Shown: positions 41,801 through 46,072 of the stretch, in pieces
Numbering within the stretch: the stretch's first letter is position 1
Layout: every line of letters begins with the position of its first letter
Notes under the pieces: generated by a model
What the model saw: only the letters and a program-made list of their open reading frames with translations
The model's database searches: none
What the model was told of the DNA's origin: nothing
Assembly: GCA_023428135.1 (NCBI GenBank)
Contig: JAEYZG010000040.1
Span: forward strand, 1 to 64,000
Direction: 5' to 3'
Source of the DNA: Bacteroidota bacterium
Lineage (GTDB): Bacteria; Bacteroidota; Bacteroidia; Cytophagales; Cytophagaceae
DNA length: 64,000 bases
Program-made: the position numbers and the translations under genes

Positions 41801-43785
41801 TTGTTGTTCAACCCTCCGATTTTGAGTGCAGTGCTTTGTTCATTGGTATTGGTAACGTTCAAAGTATTATATACTAATGCAAGATTCTGACAGTCTTCTG
41901 AAACTATACCATACACATATGCACCTCCATCTCCATGAAAAGCATTATTGCTTATCAGCGAACGTCTGCCTTCTGAAGAAGTGATATTTTTTACATAGAT
42001 TCCATAACCAACTATATTGACATAAATATTATTCCTTTCAATGGAAATATTTTCAGCTTTATCAACATGTATACCTCTGTAATTCTCAAGTCTGGTCGCT
42101 TCAATTTTGTTCCCATGTACCTTTAGATCAGACATATTAACAAGATACATAGCTCCGGAAAACTGTCTTAAAAACGTGTTGTTTTCAATTGTCAGATTCT
42201 TTATAGTTTTACTCCCATTGTAGCTTTGATCTACGTAGATTCCATAAGACCCCAGGAATATGTCATTATCTTTTAAAAGAATATTATAGCAGGGAAGACT
42301 GTCTGTTCTCCCAAAATAGATAGTAGATGAACTTCCTGATCTCGAATTATAATTTTTACCTAAAATACTATTGTTGATAAATGATATATCATGTGATCCT
42401 TCTTCAAAAAGGACAACGGTTCCATAGTCATAGATAGAATAGGAATTGGCTATTGTCAGGTTTTTAAATGTTATATATGAAGCCTTAGTGAATGAAAGAA
42501 GATATTCCGCACGAATATTTACATCCCTTTCAATTATCGTACTGTTTCGATCTCCGGAAATGGATTGAAAGGTAATTGTATTTAAAGGAGAGGCACCTGT
42601 AATGGCTGGAAATTTTTGATTTATATAATGTGTTCCATCTGCAAGATTAAACACCGTAGGTCCGCTCACACCCGCTTCAATAAGGGTATTCAAAGCAGTT
42701 GTAAAATTATCAAAGTCAGCATTCTCTGTTCCTACACTATAGCTGCCTTCAAGAGCTGTATAAATTGTCTGGGTTATGGTATCCTGAACAGCGGGAGTAT
42801 AAGTTCCATTCAGGTCAGATACCCATGCTTTTAAAATATAGCTCTTTGCTTTCTCAAAAAGAATTTTGCCAACAGAAAATTGATCATTGCTGAAACTATT
42901 TCCAGAAGCCGGATCCAGCCCTTTTGTCCATTTGAATGGAGTCTGAAGTGTACCGTTTATTTCCCAGTTAATGGTAGCTTCTGAAAGAGTATTGGTTCCG
43001 TAGTTGGACAGAGAAATCAATACATCCTGATCCCCATGCCTTAGGCTTATTTTGGGCTCTGGCCTGTCTAAAGCTGCACTTATTTCAGAAGGCGTATATT
43101 TAAGACTCAGGATATTAGTTCTTAAATTAGTATAACCTGTTTGAGGAAAAACATACCTCATGCTGTTCAAGGTACCGAAGATTACAGTTCCTGATCCCCA
43201 CGACTTTTCTGCAAGTACTACGTGTGAATGATTTTCTTTATTAACAAGCAGTGGTTTTAATCCGCTGCCTTTGATAATCATATTTGCTCCATTGTTTGTA
43301 CTATATCCCCAGAACTCTTCTCCAACAGGCTTTTTAGGATCGTTGAATATTGTATGTGTAATGTCTGCAGATATGATTGTATCTGAAACAAAGTTAGGAT
43401 CCAATGATACTCCGCCAAATCCTAATAATAGCGTATTTCCATACATAGGATTGGAATTGACAAAGAGGATGTTCCCCTTTTTTACCCAGTCCTCAAATTT
43501 GGTTTTGTTCTTGTTCCAGTAATCACGCATGTAACTATAGTGATTCTGTTCTCCCTCAACATAAATGTAATTAATACCTGAGTTAAGCAATGAATCCGTG
43601 TTAACCGTCTCAAATTCCAGTTGTTTCCACTTTCCAACCCCAAATGCCATATCCATACTTTGAGCAAAAGAGGTATGTAATGTACTACCTCTTCTTGAAA
43701 CCATCATAACCTGCGCTTCAGATTTGATTACAAATGCAGTAGTAAGGAAGAGAAGAAGAAAGCAAAAGGATAATTTATTTTTCAT
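26839..43785 (-). CDS. 5648-residue exported mosaic surface protein (first gene of giant operon)
   Basis: I start it at the ATG at 43785 (MKNKLSFCFLLLFLTTAFVI), 16 codons inside the open frame, to give a proper signal peptide. Residues 25-250 look like a class I glutamine-amidotransferase-like fold (NYIYVEGEQNHYSYMRDYW, GNILFVNSNPMYG). Six modules of about 540 residues cover 345-3460, nine Ig-like/SprB-like repeats about 3580-4245, one Fn3-like unit about 4245-4340, and eight CARDB-like repeats about 4343-5345. A PPC-like domain (TYYVMVYGENEFTHTQSI) and an unrecognised end follow. It ends in HIQLKILKK without a T9SS sorting domain, which is unusual for such a protein. It is likely a very long surface filament or adhesin. 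Confidence 0.85.
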   Translation of the reverse strand: MKNKLSFCFLLLFLTTAFVIKSEAQVMMVSRRGSTLHTSFAQSMDMAFGVGKWKQLEFETVNTDSLLNSGINYIYVEGEQNHYSYMRDYWNKNKTKFEDWVKKGNILFVNSNPMYGNTLLLGFGGVSLDPNFVSDTIISADITHTIFNDPKKPVGEEFWGYSTNNGANMIIKGSGLKPLLVNKENHSHVVLAEKSWGSGTVIFGTLNSMRYVFPQTGYTNLRTNILSLKYTPSEISAALDRPEPKISLRHGDQDVLISLSNYGTNTLSEATINWEINGTLQTPFKWTKGLDPASGNSFSNDQFSVGKILFEKAKSYILKAWVSDLNGTYTPAVQDTITQTIYTALEGSYSVGTENADFDNFTTALNTLIEAGVSGPTVFNLADGTHYINQKFPAITGASPLNTITFQSISGDRNSTIIERDVNIRAEYLLSFTKASYITFKNLTIANSYSIYDYGTVVLFEEGSHDISFINNSILGKNYNSRSGSSSTIYFGRTDSLPCYNILLKDNDIFLGSYGIYVDQSYNGSKTIKNLTIENNTFLRQFSGAMYLVNMSDLKVHGNKIEATRLENYRGIHVDKAENISIERNNIYVNIVGYGIYVKNITSSEGRRSLISNNAFHGDGGAYVYGIVSEDCQNLALVYNTLNVTNTNEQSTALKIGGLNNKIELYNNNVCVRGGAIAADFNVNETFTDIVSDYNNYYSGGTNTFRINGKLLKKLSDWKLLSKNDSNSVSVDAAFIEENGYKGTKGLLDGAGIPIAEVLQDLEGKPRDASHPDIGADEFTSSGADLQLQALIVPVAPFLSGSYDAKIKVANSGNETISSFDYQLTFNGEVKPVQKWNGNLEKGKSVEINLGPQSFPFLIGNSLSVEVSLPNNKEDLNPGDNILSQNNLYAAIPSGIYTIGGTTPDFTSFKEVESLLRNGGIKGDVTFLVRDGIYNEHIALSDISGSGPDGRIVFQSESGDSSKVTLSYYVNQYYSDSNYVVKLKNISHIYFKNMTFKINGDYYAKAIDLQGDISDIHFSNNVFTGKETTNESDAYSLVLITGKTNPSGNIIFENNLMENNAYGFLVYSQPSDISGTMILKGNTLINQYARGFRMSNGSNTELISNKINTATTNSYYRAIDLSSASAGIKILKNSININSGYGIYLDNINATASKRTLIANNYVRTGNTSTSRPFIISYSKEADIYHNTFIGAGSNTSQYSGYLYNSSSIDIYNNHFINYGTSNAFYFSNSNDYLNIKADYNNYFTKGASIIYSYSSSRSQHNLAQWMAYSGHDNNSYSIDPLIAADSYKVTNPRLNGTAKSTALVTDDIDNITRSQFPDIGAAEFDPEGLNLVVHKLLLSDQILTAGINPISVIVRNNGSSAINSFTVNWKVNETAQTNYLWTGNLAANASNTIVIGNYDFKIGQLYKIEISALDPNGLIDIDLSDNTLIVSGLGAPLSGVYTIGGTNPDFPTFNAAATVLNSIGIAGAVTFNVRPGSYQEQIRLREIKGSNSERRVIFQSENSDSSAVTLSYYSGNSSSDYVVRLDSTDNVTFKNITLKSENSSYSVVVSLINGATGNEFLNNRLISATQGYYNVIEMYSNIAGLNNKYNSFINNDIQYGNYGISLSGYSSSGRNDEYNQIVNNTFSGQKYTAIYLSNQYYSSIKNNTINIDKERGIYLSGTIGQIITGNKINVSNGSVGIYVSTASNPDTVETVIANNYINIRGSNNAKAINIYGAKNFKVYFNTFILNNTHASSTCISLDNTTNCVIKNNIAVSRSLGFALTINNSKTFTSDYNNYYSQGQYLFSLDKNSITKESWTAAGQDQHSLYIDPVYTAAKEWQTNDPRINNKGIALSGFTTDIDGEIRGEHPDLGADENTLSESDLGLLSITSPLAPVPTGNQTVKVILFNNGSETVETANLSWSVNDTIKTAKVWTGSLAPSESVEVSVGDFNLVSGTPLSVKVWISNSSDNNPNNDTLKVNNLRAGMRGIYTIGKVNSDYINFTSAVAALTSAGVAGNVEFHVQPDTYTEQFIIPEIFGTSDTSTVTFKPKSEGVVKLTFASKSTDNYLIQLKGADYIRILDLDFVPTSTYGICIDLLNGADNNIIKDNYFDGTNNATTTNAAVINFYVNSSEFSNNNNLIENNYIKDGAFGVYMSSASRNDRNNIIRNNYFEAQGTGGIYAAYIYNVQITGNKVISGKSNIYYDAISVRTISDAFLINKNKIEVVYGGSGILAEYVTAKNGIIANNFITVRGTNNIYGIELSNSEYTQVYFNSVLNTSTGLNASAYKSYTCKYLSVVNNIFANSGPGFASSFDDITSALTSDYNNYYTKGSSVFASHAKLTDWQVARGVDFNSFSLDPQFQSDTVLRSSEVALNTLGKVIPAVKEDIDGEIRSLTKPSIGADENVPDANDAGIYKIASPVQPFLPGTRPIAIQLRNFGDIPLESATIHWTINGYQQPAVAWTGSLLLGDTTLVTLGNFDFVFKTAYTIKVWTEAPNGLDDNNPINDTVISGPIYPALNGPYTVGGTNPDFVKISDAVDALIKGGISDSVQFNIRKGTYNEQVVIPSIFGASKRNSVVFQSESGNKEDVEISNTGSLEKNYLFQLISADGITFRNISFRNSSALYSRALSIEEGSDNITVSNVVFNGVTSTNSTVNQAIIYSKAGDLCNNNLIIQGSLFHKAGYGIYVSGLSSYSKYQQGLLIQSNEFRDSYAQAIYLASLDAPTVQNNKIESNSSFPTLAGIKLSSMDTKCRVLGNRITLGNGGSGIELSSLNSSQTQVIANNDIFITGTSVARGIQVAYSDNVELYHNTIRIQSTSLNKDVAAVRLNGNNNRLFNNNLAILDEGYVVYFEQGSFSSNYNNLYSKGKFTGFYNEDIKDLPEWKQLTGKDNQSLAVNPNFKNAADGSISNAQLNDVAPQVGGISSDINGVTRKSLTDIGAYEFNPSGTDASLIGMVQPVPPIANGSQEVRITLFNNGSEILSSAIIDWSVNGTVQSRITWSGTLGTQKSTAINLGIYEFERQKSYELKAWVSNPNGTADTETSNDTINIKSISPALSGIYTIGGTDADFPNFTKATEALMYNGVSGPVEFRAADGIYNEQIEITNVPGISSVNNVTFTSESGDSTTTTINYKSTSDKNYIVSLKRINYITFKSITLKALDTYYANVLVMKEGSSYITVQHCVLSGKRYTNYSGTQYLVSASGYTTGNLFEGNVFQDGSYGIYMNGTSSGLQTNIIRGNTFHTQTETCIHLIYPSKTVVENNIISPISNNTYYYAIYANQSRNGLRISGNHAVIPGTRSKGIYLNTATGSTSEPILIYNNFISFTQSEENTGIHLSSCENAGVYHNSVRISGNGTYQYDAFNIQSGRNIQVKNNIFAHFGRGRSINVSGSQTITSDYNDLFSAGETLVMWQNSSYASLEAFQAATGMDTHSLSIDPVFESYTSPRISQSNLDGAGIPVSEVKTDIEGHTRHAQTPDIGADEFGSGLITKDIGITSVIGPKSGCKLDGNQYLAVKLQNFGIDTLENITIHYVLNDTLKISETLSGIKIKGGQSYNYTFKTPLLMNDHTLYSFDIYTTLDNDSNKDNDSIMNHIIHHYPATSAYAGKDTTICENAQFSLVASGGNTYTWHIRGSETVYASQKVQPVRLTYKTIFVLKAYNTYGCSNTDTITVDVIPSPEIPVITAVGTLGGACVKDSVTLTSNVNNNIVWSNGKTTKSIKIGQPGYYSVKHIAPLSSCSSSAQIEIKSMPIPRLATTAITICPGQEVPLSVINGGNSFLWSTGEITSAIIVSPNNTTTYNVKFKSDDGCEMEGNVTVSVRAGNLIPKITSLKGDSAVCPGGDAVLTVEGNASRFSWSNGMSGSTIKVNPTVKTVYTVTALGNVCSDKTVSASIVVDVLPGPDKAPIIVATGSSTLSFCETDAITLTSSDYSEHIKWSTGDTIPSITVLTQGIYSLSHVSKYGCTKTSTVKIEDPRVPYIVGKKEICKGESTTLTVENGYHYQWSTGATASSITVTPDTTTEYSVLIENKEGCKYEQKVKVIIYEAPIVTGISSDTTICQGTEITLFVSGKAKEFLWTDGHVGTKVKVKPEETTVFGVKATNGCSNQDGNDYLNVKVTVLPLPEQPVILQGNQITICPGQTITLESNFSDSIRWSNGATTKSITVSDIGTYKLEKFNQYMCTRTASISITYPEKAHIVVDGKGYQTICKGDAAQLRLVNGDDYLWSTGSTSASIEVSPITTTTYSVSGRNEYGCLYSDSIKITVIEPVAPAEVKNLIPLNNKADLSLPLSLSWSPALNASHYDIRIWDASAAIPEMPFVQNTNQILYRIANGLDYGKKYNWQVTSKNSCAETAGPIQQLELRKLPDLEVKNVLVPASAFSGQEIMLSWEVKNSGAGRTVAKDYWFDKIYISSDSTFEYGIDTYLTGVANKTSLDSGQSYLSSATIRLPEGVSGPHYVFIVSNQNNEIKELNHVNNIDRNKRYLLVNLTPPPDLQVQEVSTLSNVFSGQTVDLKYTVINKGEGKTNSSIWKDQIYFSADSVFRSGSALVLTTIPHNGQLEGGKYYTNTVPVALPHGIFGKYFIHVMTDQDDQIFEHAYNNNNFGRSSAITVTLLPPSDLVPTVTSIPSTASNRDKIKVTWTVKNQGGSITNTGKWKDEIYISNNVFFDAKQAVLLGSRTNYSTLNLGESYTAEATVTIPDKITGANYIFVVTDRENEVFEHENKGNNAGRSLTLLTIKSPDLIVEKATVVNTTVNSGEMLYFQYLVRNKGAGAVNSTSWTDSLFIKESIASDITEFKTRSVVKVLTNRILNPDDTISLTGSIMIPEGASGTVYLQIHSNADRNVYEVTGGNVNNIFNKPVAVNLSPWADLKVSKITAAKDEAETGSVFPLQIKVTNEGKAATKTASWIDKIYISPSPVLDKKDTMLLTGARADFILQKDSSYEYTIDVPVPFETEEGDYYFYVYTDANNKIYEHTDENNNITMYGPVAVTYGPGPDLKLLNLKAPDSVLTGVSYPVEWNVKNIGRQGAYAEWDDAVYLSKDTIWQPGTDIYLSSYFSKHALDTGATYFGTRKVEIPEAISGEYYWIVVADYTHKGKTLTNSGDRIRNNNYSFRPVQIISNTIPDLAITDLQASEEGISGQPLTIQYTVTNQGTGTTRPKKWVDKLYLSTDFTIDKNDKLLGSVDRSDTLVAGASYSVSKEVNLPLVESGNYIILVKTDQENTQYEADQESNNLAASPIHLEMPLPVDLIISEVKADKDQYTAGENIKISWTIMNKGVNPVKGSLEDQFYLSRDKTWDINDIYLGSSRSYITLAQNGSYTYAGSYRITNASVGSYYVIARTDARNQIPETDENNNETSSLNPVLMDVRELVLNIAEDTVLAHKGSLMYKVVIPDSLQNETLLVELTGEDQNNHNELYIRYGDAPTRNTYDAAFSRPFSGNQEAIISEMKPGTYYVMVYGENEFTHTQSITLKASILHFEIRSVKTDVGGDSGPVTTCIQGAKFNPGCEFYIYGNNRPIKASKVFFVNPTKVFATFDLNGAEHGYYDVVSKDTVSGEEAVKFNGFRVEKSTQELLLTDLDHPRSARAGQIVPIHVHFANGGNIDIPTPRRTIVCTGAKVPLGLTVKDLQYYFTSLNMDFTEPEGPEGVLRPGAISDKTFFVSAWAHIQLKILKK
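27750..30770 (-). repeat. eight CARDB-like coding repeats
   Basis: Repeats of about 120-130 residues begin with PDLxV or VDLII (PDLEVKNV, PDLQVQEV, SDLVPTVT, PDLIVEKA, ADLKVSKI, PDLKLLNL, PDLAITDL, VDLIISEV). They continue with the SW-x-V-x-N-x-G motif and a W-x-D-x-I/V-Y-I/L-S signature, and close with YY-x-x-V-x-T-D-x-x-N-x-I-x-E-x-x-E-x-N-N. This is the CARDB cell-adhesion-related pattern. The acidic N/E loops could bind calcium. Confidence 0.8.
31050..33050 (-). repeat. nine Ig-like (SprB/PKD-like) coding repeats
   Basis: Each unit has a C-x-G/E-x2-V/T-L start (TICPGQEVPLSV, EICKGESTTLTV, TICQGTEITLFV) and an aromatic strand F/Y-x-WSNG or WSTG followed by S-x-x-V and TTTYSV. Units alternate between a form ending YSL/YSV plus C (GIYSLSHVSKYGC) and a form ending in TTTYSVxxxNxxGC. 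They sit between the beta-helix modules and the CARDB array of the giant protein. Confidence 0.75.
33400..42750 (-). repeat. six tandem coding modules: beta-helix plus CARDB-like linker
   Basis: Module starts are marked by variants of SGVYTIGGTNPDFPTF near 42750, 41115, 39475, 37885, 36295 and 34678. Each then has VTFNVRxGxYxEQ, VxFQSESGDSS, an N-rich right-handed beta-helix (strings such as NNFLNN, GIYV, IENN), a closing DIDGEIRxxxPDIGADE segment, and a CARDB-like linker with VNG or VND and a W-x-G motif. The module spacing is 1590-1640 bp throughout, showing serial duplication of one large unit. The first module is the most divergent at its head (GSYSVGTENADFDNF). Confidence 0.85.
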
Positions 43786-44787
43786 TATATTTTTCTGATT
43801 AAGAAAATGCTTAAGTTTTATAAACCTGATCAATGCTATGAATGCGGTAATTGATCAGTTTTTAAATCATTCCAACATCGCGATAAAACAATGCTTATGG
43901 TGATTTAACTATATAATATATAGGAGCTCAACTGGAGAAAAGGAAATACCTGGACTTAGATTGGAGAAAAAGTAAATTTTGAAAAGAATGAAAGATTTCC
44001 CTTTCATTGTAATCGATTGAATTGATCATTATAATCTTATTAAAGCCAGATTCATTGACAATCTTCAGGTTTTGAATGCTGTAGAGTCTGGATATGTATT
44101 TCAAGTCCCCCTTGATTCATTATCAGTTCTACAAAAATATCCAGCAAAGACCTTTAAATAATTAACATTTGTTAAGAAAGCTTTGAGTTCTATCTATTTA
44201 ACACCTTATGGTTTGATTTATAGGAGTTTATTTTATCAACATATATTGTCTTATGCAGAACTCTTGCTAATACATATTTAATGAATAATTCGAACAGTCA
44301 TGGTGATCATTTTACCAATGAGCGTTTTGGCTTTAAGAACGTTTTTTATGCGACCTGCTAAATTTTTATTTAATTTGATAATGAGCAACTTACAGAAAAC
44401 TTCAATTGAAAGCATTGTTTATAAAATGCTTGGAGGAAAAACATAAAGGTAATACCATTTTACCAATTATTATGAAGGTGGCGGTACAACTTCATATTGA
44501 GGAACATAGTCTAAAAAACACAGAGAAGTATATTAGATCATAGCAAGACAAGTTGGATCGATTAATACTCTATCGTTTTCAATATGGATATCTGGAATTG
44601 TCATAAAAAGTAAGGAAGCATTAGAGAGAGAATTTAAGATCTCCCAGATGTAATTTATGGGAAGATAAGTTTAAATGATTTAAGACAATTACCTTTGTAA
44701 AGGATATGAAAATCAGCTGTAGCCAATAAAACATGAAAGATTTCAACTATATTTATATTCAATTTTTAAAGAGTATCAGTTATAAAA
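43786..44787. other. 1-kb gene-free intergenic region upstream of the giant operon
   Basis: AT-rich DNA separating the divergent operon and the YfeS-like gene. It must contain the promoter of the operon, but no convincing minus-strand -33/-7 pair close to 43785 was found. Short broken frames near 44350-44450 (an ATG-led 32-codon frame, MRPAKFLFNLIMSNLQKTSI and onwards) may be relics of a decayed gene. No known repeat family of this window is present. Confidence 0.5.
44690..44697 (+). promoter_or_regulatory. possible -7 box (TACCTTTG)
   Basis: Matches the Bacteroidota sigma-A -7 pattern TAnnTTTG, 90 bp before the start of the YfeS-like gene at 44788. No clear TTTG at -33 accompanies it, so support is weak. 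Confidence 0.3.
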
Positions 44788-45522
44788 ATGGCATATAAGC
44801 ACAAATTCTTTATACTCATTGCAAGTTTTTTGCTTTCTTATTTTTGCTACGGACAAAAGGAATCTTCTTTAACTCTTCAGAACACAACACAAATGGACGA
44901 ATATGAACTTACTCCGGAAAATGCACATCCAAAAGCAAAAAAGCTTCTTAAAGAAAGTTTCTATTGGAGTCCCATTGATCCAACCGGTCCATTTGGCAGC
45001 GATGAAGGATCAGATGCATTCTACGGATTCAGAGCATGGCGCCTGGCAAACAAAAGTACAAGTCCTTTAAACTACTTAGATAAATTAATTAGTAGTTGGG
45101 ACTTTCCAAAGTTTGACTTGAAAGAATTGGATACTTCCAAAATAAAGGAATATATCACAGCCAAAAGCAATACAAGTTCTGATGTATTTAATAATACCGT
45201 GTTAATGGAACAATTCCGACAAATAGCAAAAAATTCCGGAAGCGAATTCAGCGAAGAACAGTTTAAAGAGCTGATAGCAACTATGTCGGGCAGTATGGGA
45301 GGGACTTTTTTAACAGGAATTGACAATGCCATCATAGCAGTAGGCTTTGGGCAATTTGTATTGGAAGGAAAGATTAATGAGGATATTAAAGCTTTAACGC
45401 AAACTGCTATTAAGAGGGAATTACTCCCCATACTTATCGAGCGATGGGGAAAAGAATATCAGGAAACAAGAGTGAACCAGCTGAACCAGATGCTGAAGGT
45501 TTTGGATAAGATGAATCTGTAG
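44788..45522 (+). CDS. exported YfeS-like protein
   Basis: A 244-residue protein with a signal peptide (MAYKHKFFILIASFLLSYFC, cut near YGQK). The segment HPKAKKLLKESFYWSPIDPT, then GPFGSDEGSDAFYGFRAWR, resembles the conserved core of the YfeS family (FYW...D...PFG.D.G.DA....WR), whose biochemical role is not known. The C-terminal half is mainly helical (IKRELLPILIERWGKEYQET). Five bases separate it from the next gene, and the SNF2 helicase follows. There is no sorting domain, so it probably stays periplasmic. Confidence 0.55.
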   Translation: MAYKHKFFILIASFLLSYFCYGQKESSLTLQNTTQMDEYELTPENAHPKAKKLLKESFYWSPIDPTGPFGSDEGSDAFYGFRAWRLANKSTSPLNYLDKLISSWDFPKFDLKELDTSKIKEYITAKSNTSSDVFNNTVLMEQFRQIAKNSGSEFSEEQFKELIATMSGSMGGTFLTGIDNAIIAVGFGQFVLEGKINEDIKALTQTAIKRELLPILIERWGKEYQETRVNQLNQMLKVLDKMNL

Positions 45523-45527
45523 GGCTC

Positions 45528-46013
45528 ATGAAAAAAATAAGATCACTTTTTATAATGGACAAATCCTTCAGATATAAGGGAAGTCGGGAAGATCTAAAAC
45601 AAAAAATGACTATTTTTTCCCAAAGTAAAAAAACAGGAGGAATTACTTTTGACAAAAATAAAAGTGAATATGCTATATATGCCAATATTTCATTGGGAAC
45701 ACTTATGTACACGGGCGGCAGCTCTTCTATTAAGATACATTTAACAATTGAGGAGAGTATTTCCGAAGAACAAATCGTTAGAGTATATACTTACCTAAGA
45801 CCGGAAAATTACTTTTTGGGATTCGCCTTCTTCCTGAGTTTTATAGCTATACTTTTGAGCAATCAGACTTTTTTACCAACTCTAATCACAATCGGCATCT
45901 TTGCTCTTACAAGTTTATGGTTCAATTTTATATATAAAATTCAGGAGGAAGTTTTGCTAGAAAAGGTAATAAAACAACTGAAGCTTAAAAAGATTGTGTC
46001 TCCAATCCAATAA
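45528..46013 (+). CDS. small membrane protein, unknown function
   Basis: A 161-residue protein with a soluble N-terminal part of about 95 residues (FRYKGSREDLKQKMTIFSQS onward) and two adjacent membrane helices near 100-140 (YFLGFAFFLSFIAILLS, TLITIGIFALTSLWFNFIY), followed by a short charged tail. No family was recognised. It begins five bases after the YfeS-like gene, so the two are likely one transcript. An internal ATG nine codons later (45555) is an alternative start. Confidence 0.6.
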   Translation: MKKIRSLFIMDKSFRYKGSREDLKQKMTIFSQSKKTGGITFDKNKSEYAIYANISLGTLMYTGGSSSIKIHLTIEESISEEQIVRVYTYLRPENYFLGFAFFLSFIAILLSNQTFLPTLITIGIFALTSLWFNFIYKIQEEVLLEKVIKQLKLKKIVSPIQ

Positions 46014-46023
46014 TTCTCAATGC

Positions 46024-46054
46024 TTTCTAATCCCAACAAAATCCCTTATTTTTG
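46024..46054 (+). promoter_or_regulatory. probable promoter of the SNF2 helicase gene
   Basis: TATTTTTG at 46047-46054 fits the Bacteroidota -7 pattern TAnnTTTG. A TTTC at 46024-46027 sits exactly 19 bases upstream, in the place of the -33 TTTG. The predicted start of transcription is about 10 bases before the ATG at 46073, giving a very short leader. Confidence 0.5.
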
Positions 46055-46072
46055 AACAGGAAAGGACTTTAA

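Noticed and set aside
45072..45712. Minus-strand frames opposite the YfeS-like and membrane protein genes
   Set aside because: They overlap better-supported plus-strand genes and contain no domain features.
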